64,000 nt of DNA from positions 1,557,306 through 1,621,305 of the forward strand of contig OZ025887.1 in NCBI GenBank assembly GCA_964019415.1. Reading direction: 5' to 3'. Made by a program: the position numbers and the translations under genes. The DNA is from Ianthella basta (taxonomy: Eukaryota > Porifera > Demospongiae > Verongiida > Ianthellidae). Below, piece after piece: positions 36,387 to 47,696 of the stretch (position 1 is its first letter; each line of letters begins with the position of its first letter). Below the pieces are notes generated by a model. The model searched no databases and had not been told where the DNA came from. It saw only the letters and a list, made by a program, of their open reading frames with translations.

Positions 36387-36832
36387 CTAATCATAGAATG
36401 TTTCTAGTTGGTCAGTAATATAGCATTTGTTCCTATTATGTTATCCCTTGTACCCGAATATTCACACTTAGCTATACCTGTCTTTTGTGGCAAACCATTA
36501 ACTTATGTAGTTTTATAGTTTATTACTATAGTATGGTATATAAACTGATTTATTGGTATAATTATGACCGAATCCATCACGTATGCACATGCATATGCAT
36601 AATACAGTGCATGTGCATTAGTCTAGCTAGACCGTCCCTAAGCGCCCAGGGCGCCGCCGGCGTTTGTTAGGGACGGTCTAGCTAGCCAGACGATGGTCTA
36701 GCGCGCTTGACCTAGACCGCAAAGGTATGACGTCACGCGTTAGAAATCGTTTGTCCTCCATTTTGTACCCCCACCGCTGCAAAGGCTGGGAGCATACTAG
36801 ACCGAGTCATAGAAACAGGGTAGAAGCTAAGC
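36387..36832. promoter_or_regulatory. BBOX1-like 3' flank and BRMS1-like promoter region with hairpin
   Basis: A 19-bp inverted repeat flanks a GC-rich core: CTAGCTAGACCGTCCCTAA at 36623-36641 and its exact complement at 36667-36685. The words TAGACCG and GGTCTAG recur nearby (36690-36806), and CCATTTTG occurs at about 36760. Intergenic distance is 446 bp between same-strand genes. The regulatory role is inference. Confidence 0.45.
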
Positions 36833-39072
36833 ATGAGCAGAGAACAAAGCGCAAGTAGAAATTCCAAAGAGAACAGCGTGGACGCCAGCGACAATGGCGG
36901 GCCAAGCAACAACCAAGAGAAGCAGGAAGATTCAAGTTCGGAAGAAGAGGAGGAGGAATCAGAATGTGAGTATGGTTACAACTTTGTAGCTAGCTACCTC
37001 AGCTGACTGGCCTTTTGTTACGTGGAGATGCACCCTCTCCGACAGATGACGAAGAGGTGGACGAGCAACAGAGGTCGGAGTACTTGGAAGACATGGGGTG
37101 CCTGGAGAAATATTTCAGTGATTTGAAGGAAATGTCAGTTCCAATGCATTCACCCTTGCTTAATACACGGTGTGCGTGTGTATGCTCTGTTACGTAGGCA
37201 GTGACATGGTTCTACAACTGCTACAGATTGTACCGTGAGAGAATAGTCGAGCTGGACCAGAAATTGAAGGCAGTGGAAGTCGGTAAGCATACCTAGTGGC
37301 ATAGTGTGCATGAGAGATTGAAAGCATTGGGTGCTAGGAAACGTGTCTCTGTGTCAGAGCATCATATTGTTGAAGTGATAATTTTGTCAGTGAAATGTAG
37401 GGACTGTCATCATTTTGTAAGGCCATGGAATTTGCTAACAGAGCAACTATCCAGAGGGTAGTATGGCGCCATCTTTGTGCGTGGAGCTCCCTTGAGTTGT
37501 CAGACATTGCAGTAGTAGCCTTTTCTCCCAACTAGAAATGGCTCCTGAATATCTGGAACCCTTGCAAGAACTGGAAGAGAGTCTCAAACAAGCCCAAGAA
37601 GCAGCGTGTATGTCAGAAACGTGCACTCACTTTTACCAACGGTCAACTTTTACTCTGCTTGTAGTGTGAACTATGCGTTCTTTCCATGCTGCAGGTTTAA
37701 AGAAAGAACAGTGGGTGAGTGCTATTAGAGGACTTACAGCACCTTGTAGCTTGATAATGTAGCTGGTAGGTTTTAATTTTGGCAGATTCCCTGTTTTATG
37801 CCCTCCTCCCTCTCCCCCTCCTCTCCCCCTCTCCCGTGTGTTGACATCATGTGCAAGGGGTCAAGGAGTGCATATATAGTGGCCTTGTCTGTGCCTGTGT
37901 GTCAGGCCATTCCACTGCATTCTCTGATCTGTGCCTCACCTTCACCCATGTCGTAGAGGCTCACTGCTGCATTGTTCAATACAGGCAAATGGATTGTGAG
38001 CAAGGATGTAGCAAAATCAATCAACAACTGAATGTAGGATGTTTCAGCCACATAGGCCTTCATCACCTGCATACAAAATGCAGCTGACGAAAGTTTTGTA
38101 TGCAACTGACAAAGGCGTACGTGGCCAAAACGTCCTTCAATCAGATGTTGGTTGATTTTTGCTGTGTCTCTGCTCACAATCTATTCACCTGTATCGCCTT
38201 CAACATCTGCAGATACTGACGATCACCTTGGAGTCTTCTGTTGCTTTAGCTCTGAGAACTGCATAGTACAGTATCTATACCAGGACTGTTTGCAGCAGTC
38301 TGTCTCCTGTTTTCCCCTGTCTTGAAGCATATAGCTAGTAGCTGTAGATGTCCCAAGTCATACTGCGCTTCTTGCTGACTTGTGTATCTTCAGGCCCATA
38401 CATGGGGGGAGGGGTGGTCGTTGGGTGCGTACAAAACCCCTTTCAGGATCTGTGGTGCGCCAAACGCATCATGATTTGAAGCTTTATCACTCCATTCCAG
38501 CATTTTCAGTATGTGTGTAAGACCATTTACACCATCTTCCATTTTGTTGTGTCATCCTTGGGTGGGAAAATTTTACGTACAGACATTTCCAAAATGTAAC
38601 CCCCTTTCAAAACCCTGCGTACGGGCCTGATCTTGTCAAGCACAAGGACTCACACATGTGTTTGTTCAACTGACTCTGTTCTAGTGTCTCATTTGAGTGG
38701 TACGTACGTACGTACGTATTAATGTATACCTTAAGGCTACTTATTTTAACTGGTACTAATTTTAGCAAATTTAGAAGTAGTACAAAAATCATAAGAGTTT
38801 TGTGTCTTGATTACCTTCACTACAGAGACGGACCATTCGTCAGCGGTATGAGGAGGAAGAGCGCACTGCACATCTGCAGTTTGAAGAGGATCGCCAGCTG
38901 CTGCTAGTGAGGTTACAAAGTGAACAGAAGGAGAAGATCAGGAGACTGATGGAGGAGAAGGTTGCTGCAGAACTGGCCTCTGGTTAGCACTTAAACCCTG
39001 GCACATAGCCATGTACTTGACTCATGTAGCTGACAATTCCTGTGCAAACCTAACAAGCATGCAGCCACCTTG

Positions 39073-39122
<50 letters not shown>

Positions 39123-42100
39123 ACATTCACACACACACACACACACGCACACACGCACACACACACAATGCCATTGTGTTGATCACTTGTGTCATGTGTG
39201 TGCTGTTTGTCCCAACAGCTGAGAACTGGCATCAGACAGGGAAAAAACGTAGAACGTCGGAGTTTGCTGAGCCAGAGAAGAAGCGAAAACCATCTGTTGT
39301 CAGTGATATCCTCCTTGTTCAGAGTGTGTTAATGTGTATACAGCACTGTATATAGTACACACACACACCTGTATAGTCACATACATGTGTATGTATCTTT
39401 GGGTTTGGGCCGGACTAAAGCAAGTCTGTTTCATGTACACACACAAGGTGTGTGGGTGCGCTTGTGAAGTGAGAATCCTTGACGGTAGCTTCAAGGCCTT
39501 ACGTTGTGTACATGCTAAAGGACATTGACATACTGGAAGATATCGCTGCAGTCAGGAAGGTAGGTGTAGGACCATTGCTGTCTCACTTCACCTCCAGCTA
39601 AACATGCTATTGCCCTTCACCCCACTTTGATATTAATGTATTTCCCTGAACTCATGGTATATTTCACAGCGGCAAAGGGAATTTGAGCAATCACACAGAC
39701 TAGGTTGATGAACAGTGCAGGGTGTTTTGGCCCAAATGTCTTTGTCAAGTGAAGAGTGCTATATCTACGTGATTTGCTCAGGAATCCCTTTGCTGTTGTC
39801 TGACATACTGTACGTAGCTGTGAGCCTCTACCACCATATGATTCACAGTACCTGCTGTGGTTGCTCTAGAGTCACTGGCATTGCTACGGTTTCTCTCTAC
39901 CTTGAAGGCACTGGACTACCAAGGGTAGCTCTATTAGCTGTACATTGTCCTGTCCCCAAAAACTGCCAAACAACAAATAAATTTCTGCTTGAAATTTGTA
40001 TGGGAAAGCAGCAACTGCTAATTTTTGGTTGATTGAATGCTCTATGTACAGTATAAACAGGCCATGTGTACATTTTGGATGCCTAGCTTCTCTCAGAAGT
40101 CTTCAAGTGCTCCAGTACTTCATGGTTGGGTTTGGTACATGTTCCCACACCTCATAGGGACGTGCAAAGATAACAGTGCAGCAGAAGAAAACTCACACTT
40201 CAAAGTCTGCAAGAGTAGGAGTCGGTGAGTTAAGAGCAATGAGTCAGCATTGACTGTGCAGTGCAAGTGTGGTACTTAGTGCAACACTCCACCTTTAGTA
40301 TACATCACCCTTACTGTGTGCTTTCCATCAACTACACTAATTTTAGATCCCATTATGTACATTTTAGGGCTGGAACGAAGCTTCCTAAGGAGTGAAATTA
40401 TTTTTACCATTCAAAGCTTCATTTCTGCTTTATTGCTTTGTTAGTAATACAAATCATTTGAATTATTGTTATTACTTTAATTCATCGGCTTCTCATTTTA
40501 TCTCTATTCCTTCTCAATATGATTTTGAGTGAGTGAAAACTTCAATCTTTGCACAGAGTGGCCATTTTAATGATGTCATAGTCGTGAACCTTATAGTTTT
40601 GCATACACAGCAAAGCTTCGAAGCACTCCAAGCTTTTTCAGATGAAGCTTCAAATAGTAAATCAACATTTGTTCCAGCCCTATTACGTACTTTTGTTACA
40701 GTTTACAAGTGACCTTAGATACATAATTATTATAGTAGTACCATGCTAGTGTATGACTGAGGTCTTGCTGTCTTAGGTCCTGCAACAGTTGTTGCCAGTG
40801 TGAGCAGCAACAGTGAACCCAAGCCCCTTGAACGGAACCATGTAATTGTGGACCAGGGAGAAATCTGCTGTAATGGACAGTGGTGGGTGCTTGTATGCTG
40901 TGTAGTGTCAGCCTTAATGGACAGTGGAGGGGGCTGTATGCTGTTTATTGTCATGTGTGTCATCTACTGTATCTGCTGTAATGGACAGTGGTGGGTGCTT
41001 GTATGCTGTGTAGTGTCAGCCTTAATGGACAGTGGAGGGGGCTGTATGCTGTTTATTGTCATGTGTGGCATCTACTGTATCTGCTGTAATGGACAGTGGT
41101 GGGTGCTTGTGAGCTGTGTAGTGTCTGCTGTAATGGACAGTGGAGGGGCTGTATCCTGTTTATTGTCATGTGTGGCATCTACTGTATCTGCTGTAATGGA
41201 CAGTGGTGGGTGCTTGTATGCTGTGTAGTGTCTGCTGTAATGGACAGTGGAGGGGCTGTATCCTGTTTATTGTCATGTGTGGCATCTACTGTATCTGCTG
41301 TAATGGACAGTGGCAGTGGTCGTATACTCTTTTGAAAGCTTGTCTGGCTAGGCTACGTCTCTAGGAGCGTATCAGTAGCCAAGGGTTTGATTGCATCAAT
41401 TGCATCTCAGCAGCCAACTGCTACGGTACCTTTTTTCAGTGGTTTGGACCCACTGATAAAAGTAGCAGTCAGTTGCCAAACTGAGGCTGTGATGAATGTT
41501 CATTTACTATTCATAGCTTCATTTGAAGAACCTTCAATTGCTTTAAAGCTTCGTTTGTGTATGGAAACATACAGAGTTTGCATGGCATTGTGTTTAGTAT
41601 GACATCACTAAAATGGCACACACACACACACACGCACACACGCACACACACACACACATACACACACACACGCATTCCCTCAGTGTCCTTTCCTCCTGTC
41701 CAGTTTCCAGATTGGTGCTCGGGTGTTGGTGGAGAGAGCGAACAATGGTGCCTACTAGTAAGTCCCTTCATTCCCAACGCCAGCACACAGCTGCAGGGTA
41801 CTAGCCCAGGTGTGCTAGAAACATGATATTATGACAGACGAGTCAATGAACAATATGTGAACAATTGTAGGGCACTCTGGCCTACACTAATACACAAGGA
41901 ATGTGATATTTCAACAGACCACTCAAGAACAGATGCACTGCTGTATACAGCACCCGTGCCAAGATAGACCTTTTGCCAAATAAATTTTAATTACTTCCGG
42001 AATTCGGCAAACTCCAGGAATGTATGAACGTAGCACATACAGGAAGTGGAATCCCGCAAATAGGTTAAGACAGCTTTGTAGAGCCCACCTAGGGCTTCAA

Positions 42101-45100
42101 GTTGATTGCCGTGTCGTGTTCATCGGCTATAGTTGAGATACTTTTCGAATGCAGAATGCCAAGCTCCTGCGCCGTCTGTGGAGGTACCTCGAAGAACATG
42201 TGGAAGAAGCTGAGCTTCCATCAATTCCCCTAGGATTGACGGATGAGAGATCTGTGGCGCACATCATGGAAGCTTCCATCCGACTTTGTCATCAAAGAGC
42301 ACCATAGGGTGTGCAGCCAGCACTTCGTGTACGGCAATAAAACGGAGAGCAGCCCAACGCCCCAAGCAGATATTGGCGTACGCTTTGGATCACCGCGAAA
42401 GCAACCCGCACCGAGAAGATCATACCCTAAGAAGCGGCTGAAGGACCTCATAAAGGAAGAATGCGTTCAGATCACAAAGGAAGAGGTTAATTGGACAGGT
42501 ATTGCGAAGAAGCCATTGTATCCCCCTAATATCTAACAACAGAAAGTTTCACAAAAATATAATCACAAAATTCCTAAGGCAAGGTGTATTCACAAAATAT
42601 GCATCTTCCAAAAATTTGTATGCAAATGATATGTGCATGCGCTTCTAGTCTAGCTTGCTAGACCCTCTCTCAGTGCTGGAGTAGGCATGACAATCTTGTG
42701 GCTTCCTTCTCTGAGACCTTAGTGTGATTTAGACCAGTGACCTCCATTGTACAACAACCCTTCATGTACGATATGTCGATGACTGGTTGACGATTCGCGT
42801 TCACTGACAGCGTGCCAAGACTGATATCATTATTAAGAACACGTGCATAAGACAAAGACCATTGTTACAGGAATAGTAACTACAAACAGAATAGATAGCA
42901 TTTAACACAACCATAATAGTAAAGGACTATATCTAGTAACAATTAGTGGTTGGCAGTGTCTAGGTGGTAATAACTACCAGTATGCCACATCTCCCTTCTT
43001 CTAGTATGTGAGTCTGGAGGTAGTACCGCCATGTACTCCGGTTTGTGAGCATGTGGCAATGGTACGTCTTTGCTTGTTCTCCGGGGTTGTCTGAGTTGAG
43101 TCTTCTTCGAGTCGTCTTGAAAGATGACTCTGATTTCTCCGAACTGTACCAGATGGGTTTTCCACAAGGTAAGACCTGGGAGTATCAGCTGACTGAATCA
43201 CTCTTCCAGGATCTGGTCGGTCTCGGGTGCGAACCCAGACTGCCTGGTTGTCGGGTAGTGGCGATACAGATCTGGCTCTGTGGCGGCGATCGTAGCCTGC
43301 CTTCTGCTTTCTCTTCTGCTCTGCATCTTTCTGCCAAAAGCTGGTGAGATAAGGCCATTCCGGTATCAAGGTACTTGGGACTTGAGGAATGTCTGTCCTC
43401 AGTGGTCTGCCCATCAACAGCTGTGCAGGACTGAGTCCACACCAGGGCAGTGGAGTTGTTCTGTAGGCAAGTAGTGCCAGGTAGGGATTTGCTGGCTTGT
43501 CAAGGAGGCTCTTGGCAGTCTTCACCATCCTCTCGGCCCTGCCATTACTTTGGGGGTAATGGGGGCTGCTGGTGACTTGCTGGAAGTTGTACTCTTTCGC
43601 AAAGTCCTTCATCTCTTGGGATGAGTACTTGGGAACCGTTGTCACTTAGTAGCACTGCAGGTATGCCATGTCATGGCTTTGAGGCACGAATCACACTGGC
43701 TGAGGTGGTGGTTGTCAGTGTCTGGACCTCCAGATAGCGAGAGAAATAATCAGCGACCAGTAGGTAAGTTTTCCCATGAAGCTCAAACAAATCTGAGGCT
43801 ACCTTCTCCCATGGATGGTTTGGAAGTGGCGAGGATATCATAGGCTGTCTGTGAGCTACACTTGCCTGGGTGCAGGCTGGGCAACTCTTGACTAGCTGCT
43901 CCACCTGTTGTTTGACGCCAGACCACCAGACAGCAGAGGAAACACACAGGTGACATCGCAGAATTCCTTGATATCCGCTGTGAATTTTGCTCAGTGTTTC
44001 CTGCTGCAAGCTTCTTGGCATCACAATACGATGACCTCGGAGGAGTAGATCATGATGGAGGGAGAGTTCCCCTCTCACAGGCCAGTACTGCAAAAGATCT
44101 CCCGTGAGTTGACCTTTGTTTGCCCATCCATTCTTGCAGAATGAGATAAGTTGGGAACAAATGCTGTCTTCCTGCTGCGCTGTCCGATAATCGTGCAGAC
44201 GGTCAGAGTTTGCTGGGAGGTAAGAGGCAATGGCATGCACAAACGTCTCTGTCTGTGCAGCTTCCCAGGTGTGAGTGGCATCTGGGGAGGCAACTGGGGC
44301 ACGGGAAAGGGTATCTGCTGTGTACAAATGCTTACCGGGGACATGGCTGATGGCATAGTCAAAGCGCATGAGGCGGATCCGGAAGCGGAGGACACGCGGT
44401 GGCAGGCAATCAAGGTTGGTTTTGCCGAGGAGGGGTACCACGGGCTTGTGGTCTGTCTCCAGCAATATTGCCTTGCCGATGACATAATCAGAGAACTTCT
44501 CACATGCCCACACAAGGGCAAGGGCTTCCTTCTCAATCTGTGAGTACCTCTTCTCGGTGTCTGTCATGGATCAAGAGGCAAAGGCGACAGGCTTCCACAC
44601 TCCTGATTGTTGTTGCAGGAGCACTGCCCCTAACCCATAGGCAGAGGCATCAGCAGCGATCTTGGTTGGTGCATCAAGGCTATACAGGGCCAAGGTAGTG
44701 GGTCTTGCCAGCTCGTTCTTAATTTCTTGGAAGGCGGTGGCTTGGGCGGGTCCCCACACCCATGACCTCTTGCTGCTGAGAAGCTCACGTAGGGGTTGTG
44801 AGAGCTCTGCAATTTTGGGGGTGAATTTGCCCAGTTGGTTCACCGTCTCTGTAAATCTCCTCAATTCTGTCGCGAATCACGTTGTCATTCAGTGGTCGAA
44901 AATCCACGCAAATGCGGGCTGCTCCAGACTTCTTGGGCACAACCACCATGCCCGCACACCATGGGGTTGGTTCCTCAACTGGGGAGATTACCCCAAGTGA
45001 CTCCATCCGAGCAAGCTCATCCTGCACCTTCTTCCTCAGGGGTAGAGGGACATTGCGAGGTGTAAAGAGGGCAAAGGGCTTGGCATCTGGCTTAAGCTGG

Positions 45101-47349
45101 ATTGTGTAGCTACTACCCTTGAAGGTCCCAAGGCCCTTAAAGAGAGTGGGATACTGCTCTGGAATAGGAGTGTTAACACCATCAACTTGGGCAGGTACAT
45201 GCAGGGCCTGAATGGCTGGTAGGCCTAGCAGGTTGTGTTGGAGGTGTTTCACCACAAAGATGGGCTGTGTACATTGGCGGCCTCTGTACTGTAGTGTGGC
45301 ATGGAGCTCTCCTCTGACATTGAGTGGCTTACTGTCGGGTCCATGGAGTTTCTTGGTGGGCGTCTTGACCTCACTCATGCCCAGGGATGTCCACAGGTCT
45401 TCTGAGATCACAGTTACTTCAGCGCCTATGTCCACTTTGAAGGGTACCTCATGTCCATTCACAAGCACCTTGCAGTTCCATGTAGTGGCTTGGTCTGTCC
45501 CAATGACATTGAGGAAAGCCATATCATAGTGGTCTGCTGCATCTGACTCCATGGGTGTGACTACCTCCGCAACTGACTTGCGAAAGCATTGTGCGCTGTA
45601 GTGCCCCTTCTTCTTACAGTTGTGGCACTCAGCTTCTCGGGCTGGACACTGTTGTCTTGGGTGGGGTCCTCGGCCACATCGGGAACACTTCCCTTGTGCT
45701 AGCTGCTGTTGCTTGGCAGGTGCTTGGGATCGTTTCCTTTGAGTCCCTTTTCCGTTGAACTGGGGATTTTGTCGAAGGAAATCAATCGACTTCTCTGTCT
45801 GGCCAGTCTGCAGAAGGACCTGCTGCTCCTGAACTGCTTCACGCTGTCGCACTAGCATTTTTGCCTTCTCCAGGGTCAGTTCTGCGTCCATTTGAAGCCA
45901 TGCGGACTGCAACTGATTGCGAATTCCGACAACAATTTGATTGTGAATCATCTGGTCCCTGAGATCGCCGTACTCACAGTTTTCTGCCAAGTGGTACAAC
46001 CTGGTTATGAACTGTTCCGCAGATTCACTCTCACCCTGGCAGCGACGGTCAAACCGTGCCTGCTCAAAGATGACGTTCTTCCGCACCTTGAAAAAGTCGT
46101 CAAACTGCTGGATCACCGTGCTGTACTTCTTCCGATCCGCATCAGAGATGTTAGTGGAAGTGAGGGTATCCTCTGCATATTCCCCCATGCAGTACAATAG
46201 GGTACTGACTTGTCTGTCGTCACTTTCGGCTGACAGACCGGACGCGAGGTGAAACTGCTCAAATCAGCGCTTCCACCGGGGCCATTTGTCAGGGGTCTTG
46301 AAGTCAAAAGACGGGGGAGGCTGCAGGCGGACACTAGCCATACTTCTGACACCATGTACGATATGTTGATGACCGGTTGATGATTCACGTTCACTGACAG
46401 CGTGCCAAGACTGATATCATTATTAAGAACACGTGCATAAGACAAAGACCATTGTTACAGGAATAGTAACTACAAACAGAATAGATAGCATTTAACACAA
46501 CCATAATAGTAAAGGACTATATCTAGTAACAATCAGTGGTTGGTAGTGTCTAAGTGTACTACTACCAGTATGCCACACTTCATTGAGTTTGTGTATGCAA
46601 AATCTGCTGGTGGTAAGGCTACCTTGGTGCACTCAACTTGTGTTCTCCTTCTGTTCACAGTGGTACCATCAAAGACTTATCAGCAGCAGATGTAAGTGTT
46701 TGGTGTGTGCAAAGGCTACTGATTGCCAGTTCTGTTCCTTTCAGCATGCTTTGACAGATGTACAGTTGTACTGGAAACTAGTGATGGGTAGATATCAAGT
46801 CACTCCTATCTTCCTCTATTCCTCCCCTCCTTCCTATCCCCTCTCCCTATCCATCTTCCCCTCCCTCTCCCTTTCTCTCCCTCTCCCACCCTCCCTCACT
46901 TCCTTTTCCCTTCCCTCTCCCTCTCCCTCACCCACCCTCCCCCGCTTCCTCTTCTCCCTCTCCCTTTCCCTCTCCCTCTCCCACCCTCCCCCACTTCCTC
47001 TTCTCCCTCTCCCTTTCCCTCTCGCACCCTCCCCCGCTTCCTCTTCCCTTCCCTCTCCCTCTCCCTCTCCCTCTACCTCACCCACCCTCCCCCACTTTCT
47101 CTTCTCCTCCCTCTCCCTCTCTCTCTACCACTCACCCTCCCCCACTTTTTTCTCTTCTCCTCCCTCTCCCACTCCCTCTCCTCCTCCAACCCTTCCCCGC
47201 TTCCTTTTCCCCTCCCTCTCCCTCTCCAGGTAACAGTGTTAAGGTCAGGAGAAGCAAGGCGCATTTCCTTCCTAGACATACAGGATGGCCTCTTCACCTT
47301 GAAGCCACCTCTCATAATGTTTCCTGACATGTCCCATAACAGCAACTGA
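36833..47349 (+). CDS. BRMS1/BRMS1L-like (Sds3 family) Sin3-HDAC subunit, 13 exons
   Basis: Sds3/BRMS1 proteins are coiled-coil subunits of nuclear Sin3-HDAC repressor complexes. Exons: 36833-36965, 37028-37133, 37227-37282, 37536-37607, 37695-37714, 38826-38982, 39219-39302, 39489-39559, 39670-39703, 40777-40886, 41711-41757, 46661-46691, 47230-47349; 1041 nt, 346 aa. Features in order: Ser/Glu-rich acidic N-terminus; YLEDMGCLEKYFSDLKE; a long coiled coil including APEYLEPLQELEE and EKIRRLMEEK; a basic KKRKPS stretch; YVVYMLKDIDILEDI, typical of BRMS1L; and a C-terminal beta domain ending DIQDGLFTLKPP. Exon 5 is a 20-nt microexon. Every junction keeps phase. Exons 7-8 were joined as GT-AG (39302/39489). 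Intron 10 begins with a repeat that copies the end of exon 10. Intron 11 (41758-46660) hosts a THAP relic and a retroelement. Confidence 0.88.
37975..38195. repeat. Inverted repeat of about 105-bp arms with hammerhead-like cores
   Basis: The left arm (about 37980-38085) and right arm (about 38095-38195) are diverged reverse complements around GCATACAAAA/TTTTGTATGC. On the minus strand the left arm reads GTGATGAAGGCC, TATGT, GGCTGAAAC; the right arm reads CTGACAAAGGCG, TACGT, GGCCAAAAC. It lies in BRMS1-like intron 5. Confidence 0.75.
38700..38800. mobile_element. TACG microsatellite and AT-rich miniature element fragment
   Basis: (TACG)n at about 38700-38719 is followed by TTAAGGCTACTTATTTTAAC and GGTACTAATTTTAGCAAATT. 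These match the termini of the elements at 54405-54650 and 33140-33300. Confidence 0.55.
39076..39166. repeat. (CA)n microsatellite
   Basis: CA array in BRMS1-like intron 6, about 50 bp upstream of the exon 7 acceptor. Confidence 0.95.
40366..40682. mobile_element. hAT-like MITE, non-coding
   Basis: The ends TAGGGCTGGAACGAAGCTTC and (inverted) GTTCCAGCCCTA bracket about 317 bp in BRMS1-like intron 9, with further internal inverted CGAAGC/GCTTCG words. The GGGCTGGAAC ending is typical of hAT termini. A convincing 8-bp target duplication was not found. A similar GTCCCAGCCCTA end occurs at 1272-1283. Confidence 0.6.
40865..41320. repeat. 107/108-bp tandem repeat that starts inside exon 10
   Basis: The unit starts CTGCTGTAATGGACAGTGG. 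It begins at 40865, inside BRMS1-like exon 10, and recurs at 40973, 41081, 41188 and 41295. Each of the next three copies repeats the last codons of exon 10 and the GTGGTGGGTGCTTGT donor context. Half-units (AATGGACAGTGGAGGGG) also recur. Confidence 0.92.
41613..41675. repeat. (CA)n microsatellite
   Basis: CA array with GC interruptions, about 35 bp upstream of the exon 11 acceptor of the BRMS1-like gene. Confidence 0.95.
42156..42536 (+). pseudogene. THAP-domain gene relic with two in-frame stops
   Basis: The frame from ATG 42156 gives a C2CH zinc-finger start (SSCAVCGG, then SFHQFP). It is broken by TAG (42231) and TGA (42237), then continues with RMRDLWRTSW, a VCSQHF motif and a basic tail. 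Order and spacing match the THAP DNA-binding domain found in host factors and P-element-type transposases. No transposase domain follows. It lies in sense orientation in BRMS1-like intron 11. Confidence 0.7.
42765..42989 (-). repeat. 3' LTR of the Ty3/gypsy element
   Basis: 225 bp; direct repeat of 46355-46577, with TG...CA ends on the minus strand. Confidence 0.93.
43001..44865 (-). pseudogene. RNase H-integrase region with stops and frameshift
   Basis: From 44865: RT connection (KFTPKIAELSQPL), RNase H (DASAYGLGAVLLQ, then TDTEKRYSQIEKE after a TGA near 44568), HHCC-type zinc region (SCPACTQ) and integrase core (DLFELHGKTYLLVADYFSRY, then PHYPQSNGRAERMVK). A frameshift lies near 43650-43670, within the core before its second acidic residue. 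The C-terminal frame ends at 43001, close to the polypurine tract. Not functional as read. Confidence 0.85.
44866..46341 (-). pseudogene. Defective gag-protease-RT(N-terminal) region
   Basis: Reading starts at ATG 46341, meets TGA near 46263, then stays open. It shows a capsid-like segment, two CCHC zinc knuckles (CSRCGRGPHPRQQC and CHNCKKKGHYSAQC), a retropepsin-like site with DIGAEV, and the RT N-terminus (PWCAGMVVVPKKSG, VDFRPLND). The RT palm with its catalytic aspartates is absent: the frame breaks at about 44866 and resumes in the RT-RNase H connection. Confidence 0.85.
46355..46577 (-). repeat. 5' LTR of the Ty3/gypsy element
   Basis: 223 bp; pairs with the left LTR and is followed (minus sense) by the primer-binding-like TGGTGTCAG. 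Confidence 0.93.
46795..47229. repeat. CCCTCTCC-type pyrimidine tract ending at an acceptor
   Basis: About 430 bp of nearly pure C/T fills most of BRMS1-like intron 12 and runs directly into the CAG acceptor of exon 13. Confidence 0.92.
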
Positions 47350-47696
47350 CATAATTATATCCCACACCACTGGCTATACGTACGTACATGTATCTGTGTG
47401 TGTGCGTGTGCACCTCTTTGCTAAAGACTGGGTAGGAGCCTTTCACATCCTGTGCATACAACCATCATTTAGGTACATGCACTATAGCCATGAATCACTT
47501 GTAGTATACTACATACATACAATATAGCAATCTCCTGTTCTGCACCTGGGTATTATTGGGCTTATTGCCCAGTAATTTGTGATAATGTTATTCAAAGCAT
47601 TAAATAGTGTACTATGGTGTCAGTGACATAAATGTACATATCACCTATGACATGGGACAAACAGTATGACATATGACATGATTAACAGCTATGTGT

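Larger units (their letters stand above)
42765..46577 (-). mobile_element. Ty3/gypsy LTR retrotransposon, internally deleted
   Basis: Two direct repeats, 42765-42989 and 46355-46577, bound the element, and CTTCA lies on both outer flanks (42760-42764 and 46578-46582) as a 5-bp target duplication. On the minus strand each LTR starts TGTGGCATAC and ends CGTACA. TGGTGTCAG after the 5' LTR fits a primer-binding site for a tRNA-Leu-like 3' end. AGAAGAAGGGAGA before the 3' LTR is the polypurine tract. Order gag, protease, RT start, RNase H, integrase is Ty3/gypsy. The two LTRs differ at roughly 9 bases plus a 2-bp gap, suggesting an old insertion. Confidence 0.93.

Noticed and set aside
39302-39496. 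U12-type AT-AC intron in the BRMS1-like gene (ATATCCTC near the donor, ATCCTTGAC near the acceptor)
   Set aside because: The acceptor at the expected distance gives the wrong phase; a plain GT-AG intron (39303-39488) keeps frame.
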